Assembly: GCA_964058845.1 (NCBI GenBank)
Contig: CAXKVR010000141.1
Coordinates: 124,001 to 188,000 of the forward strand
Direction of reading: 5' to 3'
Source: Carex sylvatica
Taxonomy: Eukaryota > Streptophyta > Magnoliopsida > Poales > Cyperaceae
DNA: 64,000 nucleotides
The number at the start of each line of letters is the position of its first letter. The stretch's first letter is position 1. Below, one piece after another: positions 37,311-49,936 of the stretch. A program made the position numbers and the translations under genes. Below the pieces are notes generated by a model. It saw nothing but the letters and a program-made list of their open reading frames with translations. It did no database searches and had not been told where the DNA came from.

Positions 37311-39470
37311 CTCATGTAATTTTAACGATTTTATTTTGAAAACCTTTTTTTTTTATTAATTTCCACTTGTACTAAATCAAAAGTACAAATTTTTTAATCT
37401 GTTACCATTTGATAGAGAAAGTTAGATTAATATGAGTGCTTATCGTCTCCCGCCTGTTGTACGCATCACATGTAAACTAATATTATTATTATTATTATTA
37501 TAAAAATATTTTTCAAATTTTAAATAGTCAACGGATCAAAATACACAGCGATAGTTCCGCGTAAAGAAATAAACGAAACTGATATTTTTTTTTTTTGGTT
37601 GAAAGTTCGTAGGCGATTGCATTGATTCAATGATTTACAAAGTAGCTATTACATATGTTTCTTTTGTTTAGATTTAGAAGCATTAAAATCTATATATTGA
37701 GCTACTTGTACAATAATCTAATTTGCTATGTCAGAAAATAAAAGATTCGTGAAGTCAAACAATGAGAATTGGTCTATTCGTGTTCAAATAGCAAGTAGGT
37801 GGACCTTCCGATTTTCTTCTTTGAGAATGTAGACACAACAGTAATTTTTTTGAGTTGCATAGCTCACGGGCTCCGCCGCATCAAGCTCTTCCTTGAGAAT
37901 GAAACATCTTCTTCTTTTCGAATTCGACACTGCCCAGAGGAATTCACAGATTCACAGCTGAGAGACACTGAATCAAACCGGATCGGGACAGTCACCACTC
38001 AAAGAGTAGGAAGAAGAGGGCACTGAATCAAACCGAACCAGGATAACCACCACTCAGCCGAGATGGCACTAAATCAAACCGGAACCGAAAACTGAATCAA
38101 TCGGACCAGGACAGTCACCACTCAGAGAGAAGGAAGGAGACAATTCATCATCAACAACAATCAAATAGCACATACCTTATTCACATATAGATATAGTAGG
38201 CACTACGGAATGGAATGAATTCACAAACTCTCAGTCTAACCTGGAAAGTTGAGACGAACAGAAAAGACAATAAGCGACAAAACTCTTAAATAGAGCCATC
38301 CACTCAATTAAAACAAAGCAAAATAAATCAGACAAACAAAAAGAGACGGAATAGAGCAACTGACTACAAATAAACTCTCAAACCACTGTCTTTGTTTTCA
38401 CCTTTAGAGTCTCTTTTTTCTCTCTGTGCTAAACGAAACTAATATCAATCCTCTGCTCAAATTAAACTAAGTGGGTCCATATATCAAAACTCCATTCTCT
38501 CATATTTCAATACTAATTTAAAAGTTCGATTTTGATAATTGAATTTTGTTATTTGTTCCAACATGTACTAAAGTTATCATGATATCATTAAAAAACACGA
38601 AAATGCTATTTAGTATTCGTAATTTCATTTTATTTTAAAAGATGGTGCAGGACACCACCTCTTTCATTTATTTACTAAAGCACCATATCTTTACATCATT
38701 ACATTCCAAAATTAAAATTCTAATTATTTAATGTGATTATTTTATCAAAAATATATAATGAGATTTAGTGAATCAATTTAATTGAATGAGTAAAATTACT
38801 TTACAGCTATCTATATCCATCGAATCTGATAAATAAAATATCAAACTAAAAGATTTTGATAGATATAGTTGAACAATAATTCATTTATTGCCCACAACTT
38901 ATATTTTTTTTTAAATTACACTTAACACCTTCCAATCACAAATGGTCAGTTTTTTATATTTTATGTTTTCTAAAAACGAAGAAGAATATAGCTTTATACC
39001 ACTTGAAATTTTTTGGTTGCTCAGATTTGTATTATTCAATTTTGGATAAGAGGATAGGAGAGACCGAGAGAGGTCATGGCCTTATCTATACTCAATTACT
39101 CTTATCTATTTATCTAAAAAATAGGAGAGAAAAGAAGAGGAAAAATAAAAATAAATTAATACAAAATCCAGAACTCTTGTATCCTCTAAATAGGAAGGTA
39201 AAATCAAGCTTTTCCGTCCATTTGCCAGAAATAATCTTTATTTAAAATTAAACAAGGGGTTTACTAAAAATTCTGAGAAAACATCAACAGTTGCTCACTT
39301 ATTTGTCAAAAATTATTTGCGGAAAAAACTTACTAATTTCGTTGTTTGAATTTATTTATAATAATATGCAACTATGCAAGGAACAGATCTGCATCCGTTT
39401 GGTCCATTTTGTTTGGAATACACTCAGGTTTTTATTGATCTATTAGAAAGCAGAACGTGTGTGTATATAT
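37311..39470. other. Intergenic with degenerate minisatellite
   Basis: No gene recognised. From about 37,966 to 38,135 the phrases CACTGAATCAAACCGG and GGACAGTCACCACTCA recur three to four times with variable spacing, forming a degenerate ~50-60-bp tandem repeat. A T-rich run at 37,582 followed by TTGAAAGTTCGTAGGCGATT might be the end of a retrotransposed sequence, but this is not supported further. Confidence 0.4.
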
Positions 39471-39475
39471 ATATA

Positions 39476-39880
39476 GAGTAAGGCTAGGGTGCTATGGGTT
39501 GCATAGATGACTACGGTGCTATGGCTTAATATTTGACTTTTTAAAATTCGAACGGTTGATCCGAACTGTTCATCTTGTTCTCCATATTAATATGTATTTG
39601 GAGACCAAATTTTACATTTTTTTGAAATTTTTTTACTATTTTTTTAGATAGTTAGAAAATCAAATATCTTAATGGTGCAGAATTTTTAGATCAAGTGATT
39701 TTCTACCTATCTAAAAAAATAGTAAAAAATTTCTAAAAAATATAAAATTTGGTCTCCAAACACATATTAATATGGAGAAAAGATGAACGGTTTGGATCGG
39801 TTATTTGGACTCTGAATTCGGTGATTTATAGTCCAATGCACAAAGATGCATATGCATTGCAATGTATGGTAGCCTTACTC
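39476..39880. mobile_element. Chimeric TA-flanked MITE
   Basis: The left terminus is of the GTAAGGCTAGGGTGCTATGG type (as in 39,905-40,309). The right terminus is of the TTGCAATGTATGGTAGCCTT type (as in 40,347-40,754). Only the shared core folds, so the two ends do not match. TA/GA repeats flank it. Confidence 0.7.
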
Positions 39881-39904
39881 TCTCTCTCTCTCTATATATA
39901 TATA

Positions 39905-40305
39905 GAGTAAGGCTAGGGTGCTATGGGATGCATAGAGAGCTACGGTGCTACGGCTCAATATTTGATTTTTTAAAATTCTAACGGTTGATCCGAACTGTTC
40001 ATCTTGTTCTCCATATTAATATGTGTTTGGAGACCAAATTTTACATTTTTTTGAAAATTTTTTACTATTTTTTTAGATAGTTAGAAAATCAAATATCTTA
40101 ATGGTGCAGAATTTTTAGATCAAGTGATTTTCTACCTATCTAAAAAAATAGTAAAAAATTTCTAAAAAATATAAAATTTGGTCTCCAAACACATATTAAT
40201 ATGGAGAACGAGATGAACGGCTCGGATTGACCGTTAGGATTTTGAAAAGTCAAATATTGAGCCGTAGCACCGTAGCTCTCTATGTAACCCATAGCACCCT
40301 AGCCT

Positions 40306-40309
<4 letters not shown>
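39905..40309. mobile_element. Palindromic MITE (GTAAGGCTAGGGTGC type)
   Basis: Intact foldback: GAGTAAGGCTAGGGTGCTAT at the left, ATAGCACCCTAGCCTTAC at the right, and a mirrored core around AATGGTGCAGAATTTTTAGA. Bordered by (TA)n. Confidence 0.8.
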
Positions 40310-40346
<37 letters not shown>

Positions 40347-40349
<3 letters not shown>

Positions 40350-40753
40350 TAAGGCTACCATATATTGCAATGCATATGCATCTTTATGCATTGGACTATA
40401 AATCACCGGATTCAAAGTCCAAATAACCGATCCAAACCGTTCATCTTGTTCTTCATATTAATATGTGTTTGGAGACCAAATTTTATATTTTTTGAAATTT
40501 TTTTATTATTTTTTTAGATTTATTGAAAATCGTTATTTTTTATGATCCAGATTTGTCTGAAAAACAAAGATTTTCAATCAATCTAAAAAAATAGTAAAAA
40601 ATTTCCAAAAAAAAATGTAAAATTTGGTCTCTAGACACATATTAATATGGAGAACAAGATGAATGGTTTGGATCGGTTATTTGGACTTTGAATCCGTGAT
40701 TTATAGTCCAATCCACAAAGGCGCCTATACATTGCAATTTATGGTAGCCTTAC

Positions 40754-40754
<1 letters not shown>
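40347..40754. mobile_element. Palindromic MITE (GTAAGGCTACCAT type)
   Basis: Left GAGTAAGGCTACCATATATT and right TTTATGGTAGCCTTAC are inverse copies. CTATAAATCACCGG / GTGATTTATAGTCC and the CCAAACCGTTCATCTTGTTC core are mirrored. Bordered by (TA)n on both sides. Confidence 0.8.
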
Positions 40755-40790
<36 letters not shown>

Positions 40791-40793
<3 letters not shown>

Positions 40794-41215
40794 GTTGGCT
40801 ACTATGCTTATATAAGCATATCTCCACATATGCTTATAACTCATTTTTGTGTTTCCAATGCCCAAATGGTCGATCGGAACCGTTCATCTTGTTCTCCATA
40901 TTAATATGTTGTTGGAAACTAAATTTTATATTTTTCTGAATTTTTTTACTATTTATTAAGCCACTTTGAAAATCTCTGATCCAACGGTGGCTTATGATTT
41001 TACTGTTTTGTTAAGCCACCGTTGGATCAACGATTTTTAAAGTGGCTTAATAAATAGTAAAAAAATTCAGAAAAATATAAAATTTAGTTTCCAAGAACAT
41101 ATTAATATGGAGAACAAGATGAACGGTTCAGATCGACCATTTGGACATTGGAAACACAAAAATGAGTTATAAGCATATGTGGGGATATGCTTATATAAGC
41201 ATAGTAGCCAACCTC
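40791..41215. mobile_element. Palindromic MITE (GAGGTTGGCTACTATGC type), intact, 425 bp
   Basis: Left GAGGTTGGCTACTATGCTTA and right TAAGCATAGTAGCCAACCTC are exact inverse copies, and the entire element folds on itself. It is the uninterrupted sibling of the copy split by the MULE; both total 425 bp. Bordered by (TA)n. Confidence 0.9.
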
Positions 41216-41263
41216 ATATATATATATATATTCTTTCTCTCTCTCTCTCTATATATATATATA

Positions 41264-41291
41264 GAGGTTGGCTACTATGCTTATATAAGCA
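41264..41291. mobile_element. Left fragment of MITE split by the MULE
   Basis: The first 28 bases of a 425-bp MITE (GAGGTTGGCTACTATGCTTA...). The remaining 397 bases resume at 50,419. Its last nine bases, atataagca, are one copy of the MULE target duplication. Confidence 0.9.
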
Positions 41292-41520
41292 CGGCCATTT
41301 TTATTAATACCCCTAAAAAAAAACTAAATTTTAACAATGCCCCTGTAATTAATTTTTTTTTATTACTATCCCGACCGCCAGGCCCACGGGCGGCCCAATT
41401 ATTGAAGGAAACCGCCAGGGCCCAAGGCGGTCCACTACCCCAACCAAACCGCCCCAACCCTGGGCGGTCCACTACCCCAAGCAAACCGCCCCCCCTGGCG
41501 GTCCACTATGCATTATATTT
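41292..41520 (+). repeat. MULE left terminal inverted repeat
   Basis: Inverse of 50177-50409. Contains three spaced GGCGG / CCGCC motifs plus T-rich outer sequence. It likely includes transposase-binding sites and the MURA promoter, as in other Mutator TIRs (inference). Confidence 0.9.
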
Positions 41521-41651
41521 TCTCTCCTCTGCCTCATTCTCTCTCTTCTCTGCCTCATTCCTCATTCCGAACAAAATCGAATTCGCGCCCGTCTCCTGTA
41601 ACGACAGGTATTATTTTGTAAATTCTTTTTAATTATTACTAATTAGTCAAT

Positions 41652-41765
41652 TACCGTAGCATTACTGTAGCATTACTGTAGCATTACCGCAGCATTACCG
41701 TGGCATTACCGTGGCATTACCGTAGCATTACCGTAGCATTACTGTAGCATTACCGTAGCAACACG
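41652..41765. repeat. Minisatellite, 11-bp unit CATTACCGTAG
   Basis: About ten tandem copies of cattaccgtag/cattactgtag variants within the MULE, between the left TIR and the transposase start. Confidence 0.9.
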
Positions 41766-41873
41766 TAATTTTTTTTTAAATTAGCCATTTATTATTGTGC
41801 TCGTTATAATTACTGAACAATTATTATAATACTTATAAATTTTTTTTTTTAAATGTAGTTTGTTAAGTAAAAG

Positions 41874-44800
41874 ATGTTAGTTGCACTGTATATGGGCGGC
41901 AAGCTACAAAAGGGTGTAGATGGCGTGTATTACACGAAAGACGCGGCATTTGGCTTCGAGGTTAATGAAAATACCACATTTCAGGAACTTAAGCAGATAA
42001 TATACGAAAATATTGCTGTAAACCCCAACAGGTATGAAATAGAATTGGCTACACGGATTGACAACTCACAAAGGGGTGGGGCGGGGGGTAGACCTTACTT
42101 TGTGAGGTTTCCAATAACAGATGTGAATTTGTGGAGAGTTGTGTACACTCAATTTGAGTCTAGTGGGGTCTCCGTAATGGACATATATTTAAAGAGGGTT
42201 CCCCGAGGTGGGGCTGGACCTTCTAGTGCGGCCGGAGCTGGACCTTCCGGTTATGACAACCCGGGGTACCACCACCACTCCCCTTATGACAACCAGGGGT
42301 ACCACCACCACTCCCCTTATGACAACCAGGGATACCACCACAACTCTCCTTATGACAACCAGGGATATCACCACCACTCTCCTTATGCCAACCAAGGGTA
42401 CCACCACAACTCTCCTGAAAAATATTGAAGATTTACCACCACCACCCAGACAGACACCCATAATCCCTAGATTTCCAACTATGCCAGAGTCAGGACCGGT
42501 ACCCGTTAATCGAACTGATATTGATATTGATGTTGATGCTATTGATGCCATACCAGAAAATGAAATAGAAACGGGAGATGAATACGAAGGGATCTGGGAA
42601 TCTGATGACTTATCAGATGGCGATGCAAATGTACCAGGTTTATCCAGGGAAGAAAAATTCCCGATTAGAGGTCGGGAAAATAAGCATCCGGTCGCCACAT
42701 TCAACGATACCACAGCTTTTGAAGAGGCAGACATTAGTTATTTTGGCCCTCGTGTTGTATACAATGACGAACTTGCCCCAGGGCAACTTTATACCAATAT
42801 AGATGAACTTATAAAAAAAATCTACGAGACTCATGTTCACGGCAACTGGGAATGTAAAATACACAAAAGGGATCGAACAAGGTTAGTTGTGCTGTGTAAA
42901 ACTCACCCGCGGTGCGAGTTTCGCCTTTTTGCAACCCCTGCAGGTGCCGGAGAAGCATGGATGATTAAGAAGTGTGAACCACCCCATACATGCAAGTCTG
43001 CATCCACTAGGACAGACCATTCACAGCTGACGGCATCACTAATTGCCGATGCAATTGAGGAAGACATTAAGGAGGATCCATCCATGAGCATCAAGGCGGT
43101 GGCTAGAACCGTCAGACACAAATACAAATATGTAACTCCAAAATACAACAGGCTGTAGAGAGGTCGTGAACTTGCAATTTGCAGAATATTCGGTAGTTGG
43201 AAGGATTCATACGGCTATCTGGCACCATTGCTCCAGGCCATGGCAAGTACAAATGTCGGTACTGTATATGAGAGGTGGCATGGCCCCTTTTTTGATAAAG
43301 AAGGAGTGCTAATAGAGGGAGCTCAACAATTCAAGGGCATAGCATGGGCTTTTGGTGCTTGTATCCAAGCTGTGCCATACATCAGACCCGTTATCAGCAT
43401 TGATGCATGCTTCATGTCTGGCCGTTATGAGGGGAGGTTACTGATAGCATGTGCATATGATGCTGAGAACCAGTTGTTGCCTTTGGCCTTTGCAATTGTT
43501 CGTAAAGAGGATGGTGAGAACTGGGGATTTTTTATGCAGTTTTTAAGAAGACGGGTGATTGGGGAAGGAAAGTTTTTCTGTGTGATATCAGACCAGCACA
43601 AATGAATAAAATTTGTGTTTGATCGTGAACATTACGGTTGGTCAACACATACTGGTGAGTGTGTGCACAGGTTGTGTATGCAACACGTTGCGGAGAACCT
43701 TTCCAAGACAACCGGAAATGACAAGTGGGTTCTAGAAACATTTAAACGAAATTGCAGAAAGAAAAAGCCGAGAAGAGTGGTAGAGATGACTCGCAGTTTT
43801 GCAAAGGTATATATATTACAGTTGTTTACATATATTATTGTATTTTCAGACGACGGTTTTTTAGTACAATTGTTTACTTATATTATTTTATTTTCTTATT
43901 TTTCTGTAGTACATGCCAAAGGCAAATCTCTACTTAATGAAGGTCGGCAAAAATAATCCGCGAGATGTCAACGAAGATCCAGCATACGAGAAAATATATC
44001 AATCTCGTGATGGAGGTTGGCGTTGGGGAATTATGACCACCAACGGGTCCGAGTCGCTGAATGCAGTTTTCAAGCAGAGCCGGATGTTACCTGTGGCTAC
44101 AATTGTAGAAGACACATTTTATAAGTTAAATGCCTGGTTTCAAGAACGGCGTGCTAAGGCTGCAGAATTAATAAGGATGAACCAGTCATTTTCAACAAGG
44201 GTGGAAGAGAAACTAGAACAACACAGGGACAAAGGTGCAACTATGAACGTGATCCCGATGGGAAATGATGGTACAGAATTCGAAGTGCAAAATCCAAATG
44301 AATACGTTCCTACCAGCCGCAAACCAGATGGCACTATGGAGTTTGTGAAGAGGGCTTGCAAGTACGTGGTTAAATTCGGAGATGCCAGGACGGTAACCTG
44401 TACATGCCAAGGACCCCAACTAAGTCACATACCCTGTAGTCACGTGATGGCGGTATGCCGAGTGAGAAACTACTGTGAGGATCACTATGTTGCTGACATG
44501 TATCGTACCGATTACCTTGTTTCCACTTGGGGTGGATCTTTCCATTCTTATCCCGATCAGCATGAGTGGCCTTCATATGTCGGTGATAGAATACTTCCTT
44601 CAGAAGAATGGATAAGAAAGGGGAGAAGGAGACACAAGCGTGTTGTAATGACCATGGACGAGATGGGCAGTAGGCGACCGTCGGGAAATCGAGCTCGTCG
44701 TTCTGTTTCTGAAAGGCGCACAGCAGGTATTTTTTTTTTTGTATAACACTAATTTATGATTTTATTATAGTAGTAACTGAATTGTATTGTTATGTCCAGA

Positions 44801-44985
44801 TGCCATAAACGCACACAATGAAAGAGAAAATGCTAGAGTTGTTGCTGAAGCAACTGGTAGAACACATCCCCCCTCCTGCGAGCCAATCATCTAGCAGCCA
44901 AGCATCTACAAGTAATGCTGCACTTGCCGCTGGTACAAGAAAATCTGGTCGTTTTTTAGGTTTATTCGCACGTCGGGCCAGATGA
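41874..44985 (+). pseudogene. MURA-type MULE transposase, disrupted
   Basis: Order of parts: a PB1-like N-terminus (41,874-42,190, from MLVALYMGGKLQKG); a coding minisatellite of HHHSPYDNQGY units (42,240-42,415); the MuDR zinc-knuckle-like DNA-binding region (about 42,730-43,150, ...CKTHPRCEFRLFA); the DDE/MULE catalytic core with first Asp in ISIDACFMSG (43,397) and second in VISDQHK (about 43,588), with a Glu after an intron in NGSESLNAVFK (about 44,045); then a SWIM zinc finger CTCQGPQLSHIPCSHVMAVC (about 44,398). Visible breaks: a frame change near 42,400-42,430; an in-frame TAG at about 43,156; an in-frame TGA at about 43,603; a frame change in a C-run near 44,870. Introns of about 43,806-43,911 and 44,728-44,800 appear normal. 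Not expected to make active transposase. Confidence 0.9.
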
Positions 44986-45037
44986 AGTTCTTCACTCTAT
45001 TGCTAGTGTGAAAATAAGCTACGAACTTTAATTGTAT

Positions 45038-45140
45038 TGGATAACTTTAGTTGTATTGTTGAACTTTAGTTGTATTGTTCAATTTTAGTTGTATTGTTCA
45101 ATTTTAGTTGTATTGTTGAACTGCTGTAATTTAATTGTAT
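45038..45140. repeat. Short tandem repeat (TTTTAGTTGTATTGTT)
   Basis: About five ~20-bp copies of AACTTTAGTTGTATTGTT variants in the gap between the two convergent MULE genes. The rest of the gap to 45,479 is AT-rich and probably 3' UTR. Confidence 0.7.
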
Positions 45141-45479
45141 TATTAAACTATTTTAAACTAATTCAGAACTACACGCCCTGCCGCAGGCGGTCTGCTGGAA
45201 GACGATTTTAGAATTGCTTAGTTTTAAAAATGATGAAATATATAAGTTATAACTTAGATGAGACGGTTCCGATATAATTACTTAGTTTTAAAACTTGGTT
45301 AGTTATAATTATGTTGTAACTAATAACTTTTTTTTGACGCCCGCAAATAAAAACCACGAAATGTAAAGTGATAACAACATAAAAGTCATAATGAAAAAAA
45401 GCTAATAGTACAGTCCCAAACATATAATACTACAGTCCCAGAGTCAAAATACTACAGTCATAACTAAAAAAAAAAAAAA

Positions 45480-48400
45480 TCATCTGCCTCGTTGTTTCTT
45501 TCCGGAGGGATCCCACCTATCAGCTGCTTTGCCTTTGCGATCCCTGTGTGGCTGCTGGCGCCTCTGTGTCTGACTGTGCGGACTAATATCTCCTAAGTCG
45601 TCCTCTGAACCCTCCTCTCCCACATCCTCCTGAACCTCCGTATACATGTCATGCATACCTGTGCCAGAAACCCATGGATCAAATGGTATAGATGACTGTG
45701 TACGCATGTCCCATGTATCTTGCCCCCAGGTTGGAGGATACGTGGAAGGAGGCGGTGCACCAAATAATGCAGAGGCAAATCCATCTACATTCTCCCCTGT
45801 ACTCCCACCAGCCTCGTAGTCGTGCTCCATCGTATCTCCATATGGTCGGTGGGAGCCTATCACCTCTGCATCTGTACGTACCGGGGACAGGGCATCCACG
45901 CTAAACTCGGCATCGGCACCCCAACGAGGTGCTCCATCCTAAATTTAAATAATGTTAGATTTTCTTCATACACATAACTCTGCAATAAACAATATAAACC
46001 GGTAACTGACCTGGCCAAGCTCTGTCGGAACTCCATATTTATTTCTATAAGCGTTCCATCCTTGGGTATTCAACACCCAGTCGTGGAACTCCCAACCTGT
46101 GGTATCACCTGCATAATTGAACGTTAACTTAGTTAGAACAAAGAATCGGAGAAAAATAAAATGATTGTGTGTGTCCTACTTTCAATATTAATCGAGTAAT
46201 CACCTGAAGGAGGTGGCGGCATCTCATCAGCGTAGACAGGGACTCGTTCATGATTCGGATCTCGCGGTGCATCTTTTATCTCCCTCCAATTGATGTTCTC
46301 CCCAGCATCGCGCAGCATGCCAACTAGGCGGCCATCCCAACCACCTCTCTCCACGACTGGTGCACTGTGCTGGAGCATTTGACATCCTATGGCACGCCAA
46401 GCATCCTTCGCCATGCAGGCTAGGCTGTGTCCAACTCCTCTGATGGCTGTCAGTACCTGCACACAACATATTTTCATTATTATGACAATAAGAAGTGTAA
46501 TTAGAATTTTTAATTTTTAATTAAAGTAGGTTTAAGTATTTACCGAGTGAGCATTGATCGGACCCCAAGGCATGTAATTTCTAGATGAATCCATCAGTCT
46601 ACGTCGAAGGATGTCGCCATAATGACCGGTAAGGTAGACTGACGGCATGCCGTATCTCTGAAACCATACATCATATCTCAAAGACCCGGGACCAATACCC
46701 AATGACTCAGGAGGTGGTGGACTCCATAAGTGCTGATCCGGATGTCGAGCCCAGTCATACTCCTGGCTGAAACGCTGCCTCCAGTCGACTTTGGGCTTAG
46801 TATGCGTCGTACTGCAAGTACAATTAATTAGAAAAATGAAAAACATTGGCAATATTAAAGTGATAACACTAATTAAGTACATAGTACTTACTTGTGGAAC
46901 TTCTCAGTACCATCCTTACCCATTAGCGGGTACTCCGGGATGAAAGCATCTAACCCAAATTGTCGAGACACCCGATCGGGATAGTGGTACTCCACTATCC
47001 AGAAACAAACGACCGGTCCCTGGTAATACCAGAGTGATCTCTGCTGTAATGTGAGCTGACTCAGAAGCCTGTGCTGATAGAATGGACGATATGGAAACCA
47101 ATCGATACTCGCATCTACGAGCATCTGGAGCTGACCCCGGACATAAGAAACACCCCTACCAGTCTCCTCATAGCTGTGGTGAAGGCCCCATATGGCACCA
47201 TATGCGGGGCATCTATCTGGATCGGGCACTCCCCACCGGAGAGGTGGATTTGGTATAACTGGCCGACATACCGGCAGATGTGACCACGACCAATGCTGGA
47301 GCAAAAGAAGCGGTCCGTGAAGCTGCTTGTTCCTCACCTGAAATTTTAACTTAAAATAAGAACTCGGTATTTATTCAACCTTAACTAACAATGTATTTTT
47401 AATAACAAAATTAGTACAGACTTACCAGACAAGCATGACACAGGGCTCTGTATAAGTGGGCGAGAACAGCTCCACCCCAGTTCCACCTCGATGGAGAAAG
47501 CATGTCCCTCAACAGAGAGAGAAACATAATCGGGACCGCGTCACCGCTGGAGTCCACGAACATGACTGCCCCACACAAGTCCAGCACATACGCCCTAGTA
47601 TACCTACAATATAAAATAATATGTTATTTTACATAGTTGAGATTATTGTTGAATTAATAAGTTATTTTAAAAAGTGTAATGGTACCTCAAGACCGCATCA
47701 TCGTCAGTAGTCTCAGGATGTATCCGATTCTGGAAGAAGTGAGAACGAAGTGCCACCAGAGAAATACAGTAACCAGAAAACCGTAAGTCATCCTCATCCT
47801 TCTTCTTCTTCTTCAATTTCTTCTGCAGATTTTTTGGATGACACCCCAGCAACTCCGGTATCATCATCTGCAGGTCTGGATGGTCTGAGATGCCACCTAT
47901 GGGGACACCATCGATAGGTAAACCCCATAGGGCGCTCACATCAGCAAGTGTAACTGTCATCTCCCCAACCGGAAGATGAAATGTATGGGTCTCAGGTCGC
48001 CATCTCTCGGCTAGACCATGCATAAGAGATACATCGATCTTACTCTGCGGCATGGTGGCAATCTGATATAATCCAAGATTAATGAGGCATCGCTGCATCA
48101 GTGGATGTGCAACGAACGGAATCTCTGACCTGCGGTGCCTCACCGTAAGCATGACATTGTCCTGTATTTATTATCAATTTGTGAGACTCAAATCGTGTCA
48201 TTTTTTAGTACTATTTAACATTACGTATAAAAATCACGTACCTCAATAGATGCCAACCAGACACGGTGCTTAACATGATGAGTCCATAGAAGAGGACTGA
48301 AAGTGTCAGGATCATGCCAACCATCTCTACGCCCAGTCTGAGATGACGGATCCGCTCCAGTCGGATCCTCAAATTCCGCTCCAGCCATATCCTCATATGA

Positions 48401-48565
48401 CTGCTCCGCTCCACCCGAGGACGGACCCGCTCCAGTCGGATCCACCGAGGACGGACCCGCTCCAGTCGGATCCACCGAGGACGGACCCGCTCCAAGCGGA
48501 TCCATAGCATCTGGACCCGCTGCAGTCGCTTGTGGGTCTCTCCACCGTCTAGAAGATCTACGCAT
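45480..48565 (-). CDS. Plant mobile domain (PMD, aminotransferase-like) protein, intact, within the MULE
   Basis: Eight minus-strand exons with GT-AG borders that all keep frame: 48565-48242, 48161-47686, 47603-47426, 47337-46892, 46811-46544, 46456-46204, 46108-46011, 45938-45480. Together they encode 833 aa with no internal stop. Residues 1-108 are low-complexity with tandem GAGPSSVDPT units. The PMD begins near 115 and contains the signature ADVSALWGLPIDGVPIGG (about 181-198), then Trp/Pro-rich helical segments (HLPVCRPVIPNPPLRWGVP, DVWFQRYGMPSVYLTGHYGD). The C-terminus is acidic, then basic (GKKQRGR), possibly nuclear. The family includes Arabidopsis MAIN and MAIL1, which affect silencing and genome stability, and many transposon-borne members; the biochemical activity is unknown. 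The start is the first ATG before the open exon 1, ~1.6 kb inside the right TIR. It is well preserved compared with the neighbouring transposase. Confidence 0.88.
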
Positions 48566-49439
48566 ACTACATTTAAAAAAATATATATAATCAATCACAA
48601 TAATTAAAAAATAGTAACTACACATATTTTTATTATTACAACAACAATTCATCTCACCATATTTGTAAAATATATATCGAACCAATAACCAAAACACATG
48701 AATTTTAATCGAATTTTGATTATAACAAATTACCAAATAACTACATGTGCTCGCAATTTATCAAATAAATTTCAAAATAATCATTTCTTTTATTCAAATT
48801 TATGTTTGAAAATATTATTAAGTTTTATACATTTTGCAACTAGTATTTCTATGAAATTTCAATTAAAAGATACGTATCATACAACTTTTTACATCCTGTC
48901 ACAAAGAGGTCCCTAGGCAGGAACTGTTTTATAAACAAATTAATTTTTCTAAGCAAATTAATTATATTTACTACTAAATTTTATTCACCATTAACCATTA
49001 AATTTTATAAAAATAGAAAATTTTATTTACTATTAAATTTTATAAAAATATGAAATTTGCAAGAAAAAAAAAACTGCAATTCACTTAATAAAGAATAGGC
49101 AATTTTTAAACTAATTTTGATATACTTTAAAATAATTTATTTTTACTTAAAATTAATTTCTATTAATATATATACATGTCTTTCGTCAATTAACGTCAAA
49201 AACCTCTCAACCCTAAATTTTGTAAACCATAAACTCTAACTTTATATTTCTAAACAAATCAAATAATTCAACCATAATAACCCCAAATTGAATCATAAAC
49301 CCTAAATTCAAAGAAGGGAATCATAAACTATATATTTTTAAGCAATTCACAATTCATAACCATCAACCCTAAATTGAACTATATCACATTCAAAAAAATT
49401 AAGCAATTCTACCATAATTATTTTTTTTATTAGTAATCC
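48566..49439. other. Upstream region of the PMD gene inside the MULE
   Basis: AT-rich and non-coding. It presumably holds the 5' leader and promoter of the minus-strand PMD gene. Confidence 0.45.
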
Positions 49440-49925
49440 CCAATCCAACCAATTCAATAAAGCACCCAATTCGACCAATTCGACCAATTCGACCAATTCA
49501 ACCAATTTGACCAATTCGACCAATTCGACCAATTCAACCAATTCAACCAATTCAACTAATTGGAGCAATTCAACAAATTCGGAACAACTCTAATTCAACC
49601 ATTATCGAGTCACAATTCAACCAATTCACCAATTCGACTAATTAACCCAATTCGACCAATTCAACCAATTCAACCAATTCAACCAATTCAACCAATTCAA
49701 CCAATTCAACCAATTCAACCAATTCAACCAATTCAACCAATTCAACCAATTCAACCAATTCAACCAATTCAACCAATTCAACCAATTCAACCAATTCAAC
49801 CAATTCAACCAATTCAACCAATTCAACCAATTCAACCAATTCAACCAATTCGGAACAACTCTAATTCAACCATTATCGAGTCACAATTCAACCAATTCAC
49901 CAATTCAACTAATTCAACCATTATC
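49440..49925. repeat. Minisatellite, 9-bp unit TTCAACCAA
   Basis: A region of TTCGACCAA/TTCAACCAA repeats. The core 49,660-49,850 is a near-perfect array of more than twenty units. A flanking ~60-bp segment (GGAACAACTCTAATTCAACC...) is present on both sides (about 49,579 and 49,852). The repeats produce long spurious ORFs in several frames (poly QPI, VEL, NWL). Confidence 0.95.
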
Positions 49926-49936
49926 GATTCACTAAT

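Noticed and set aside
41141..41632. 163-aa ORF across the MULE left border
   Set aside because: It runs from MITE sequence through the TIR, crossing an insertion boundary, so it cannot be an inherited gene.
48211..48594. 127-aa minus ORF with RWIRLERVRP repeats
   Set aside because: Alternate-frame reading of the GAGPSSVDPT repeat in PMD exon 1; the PMD frame joins all downstream exons, this one does not.
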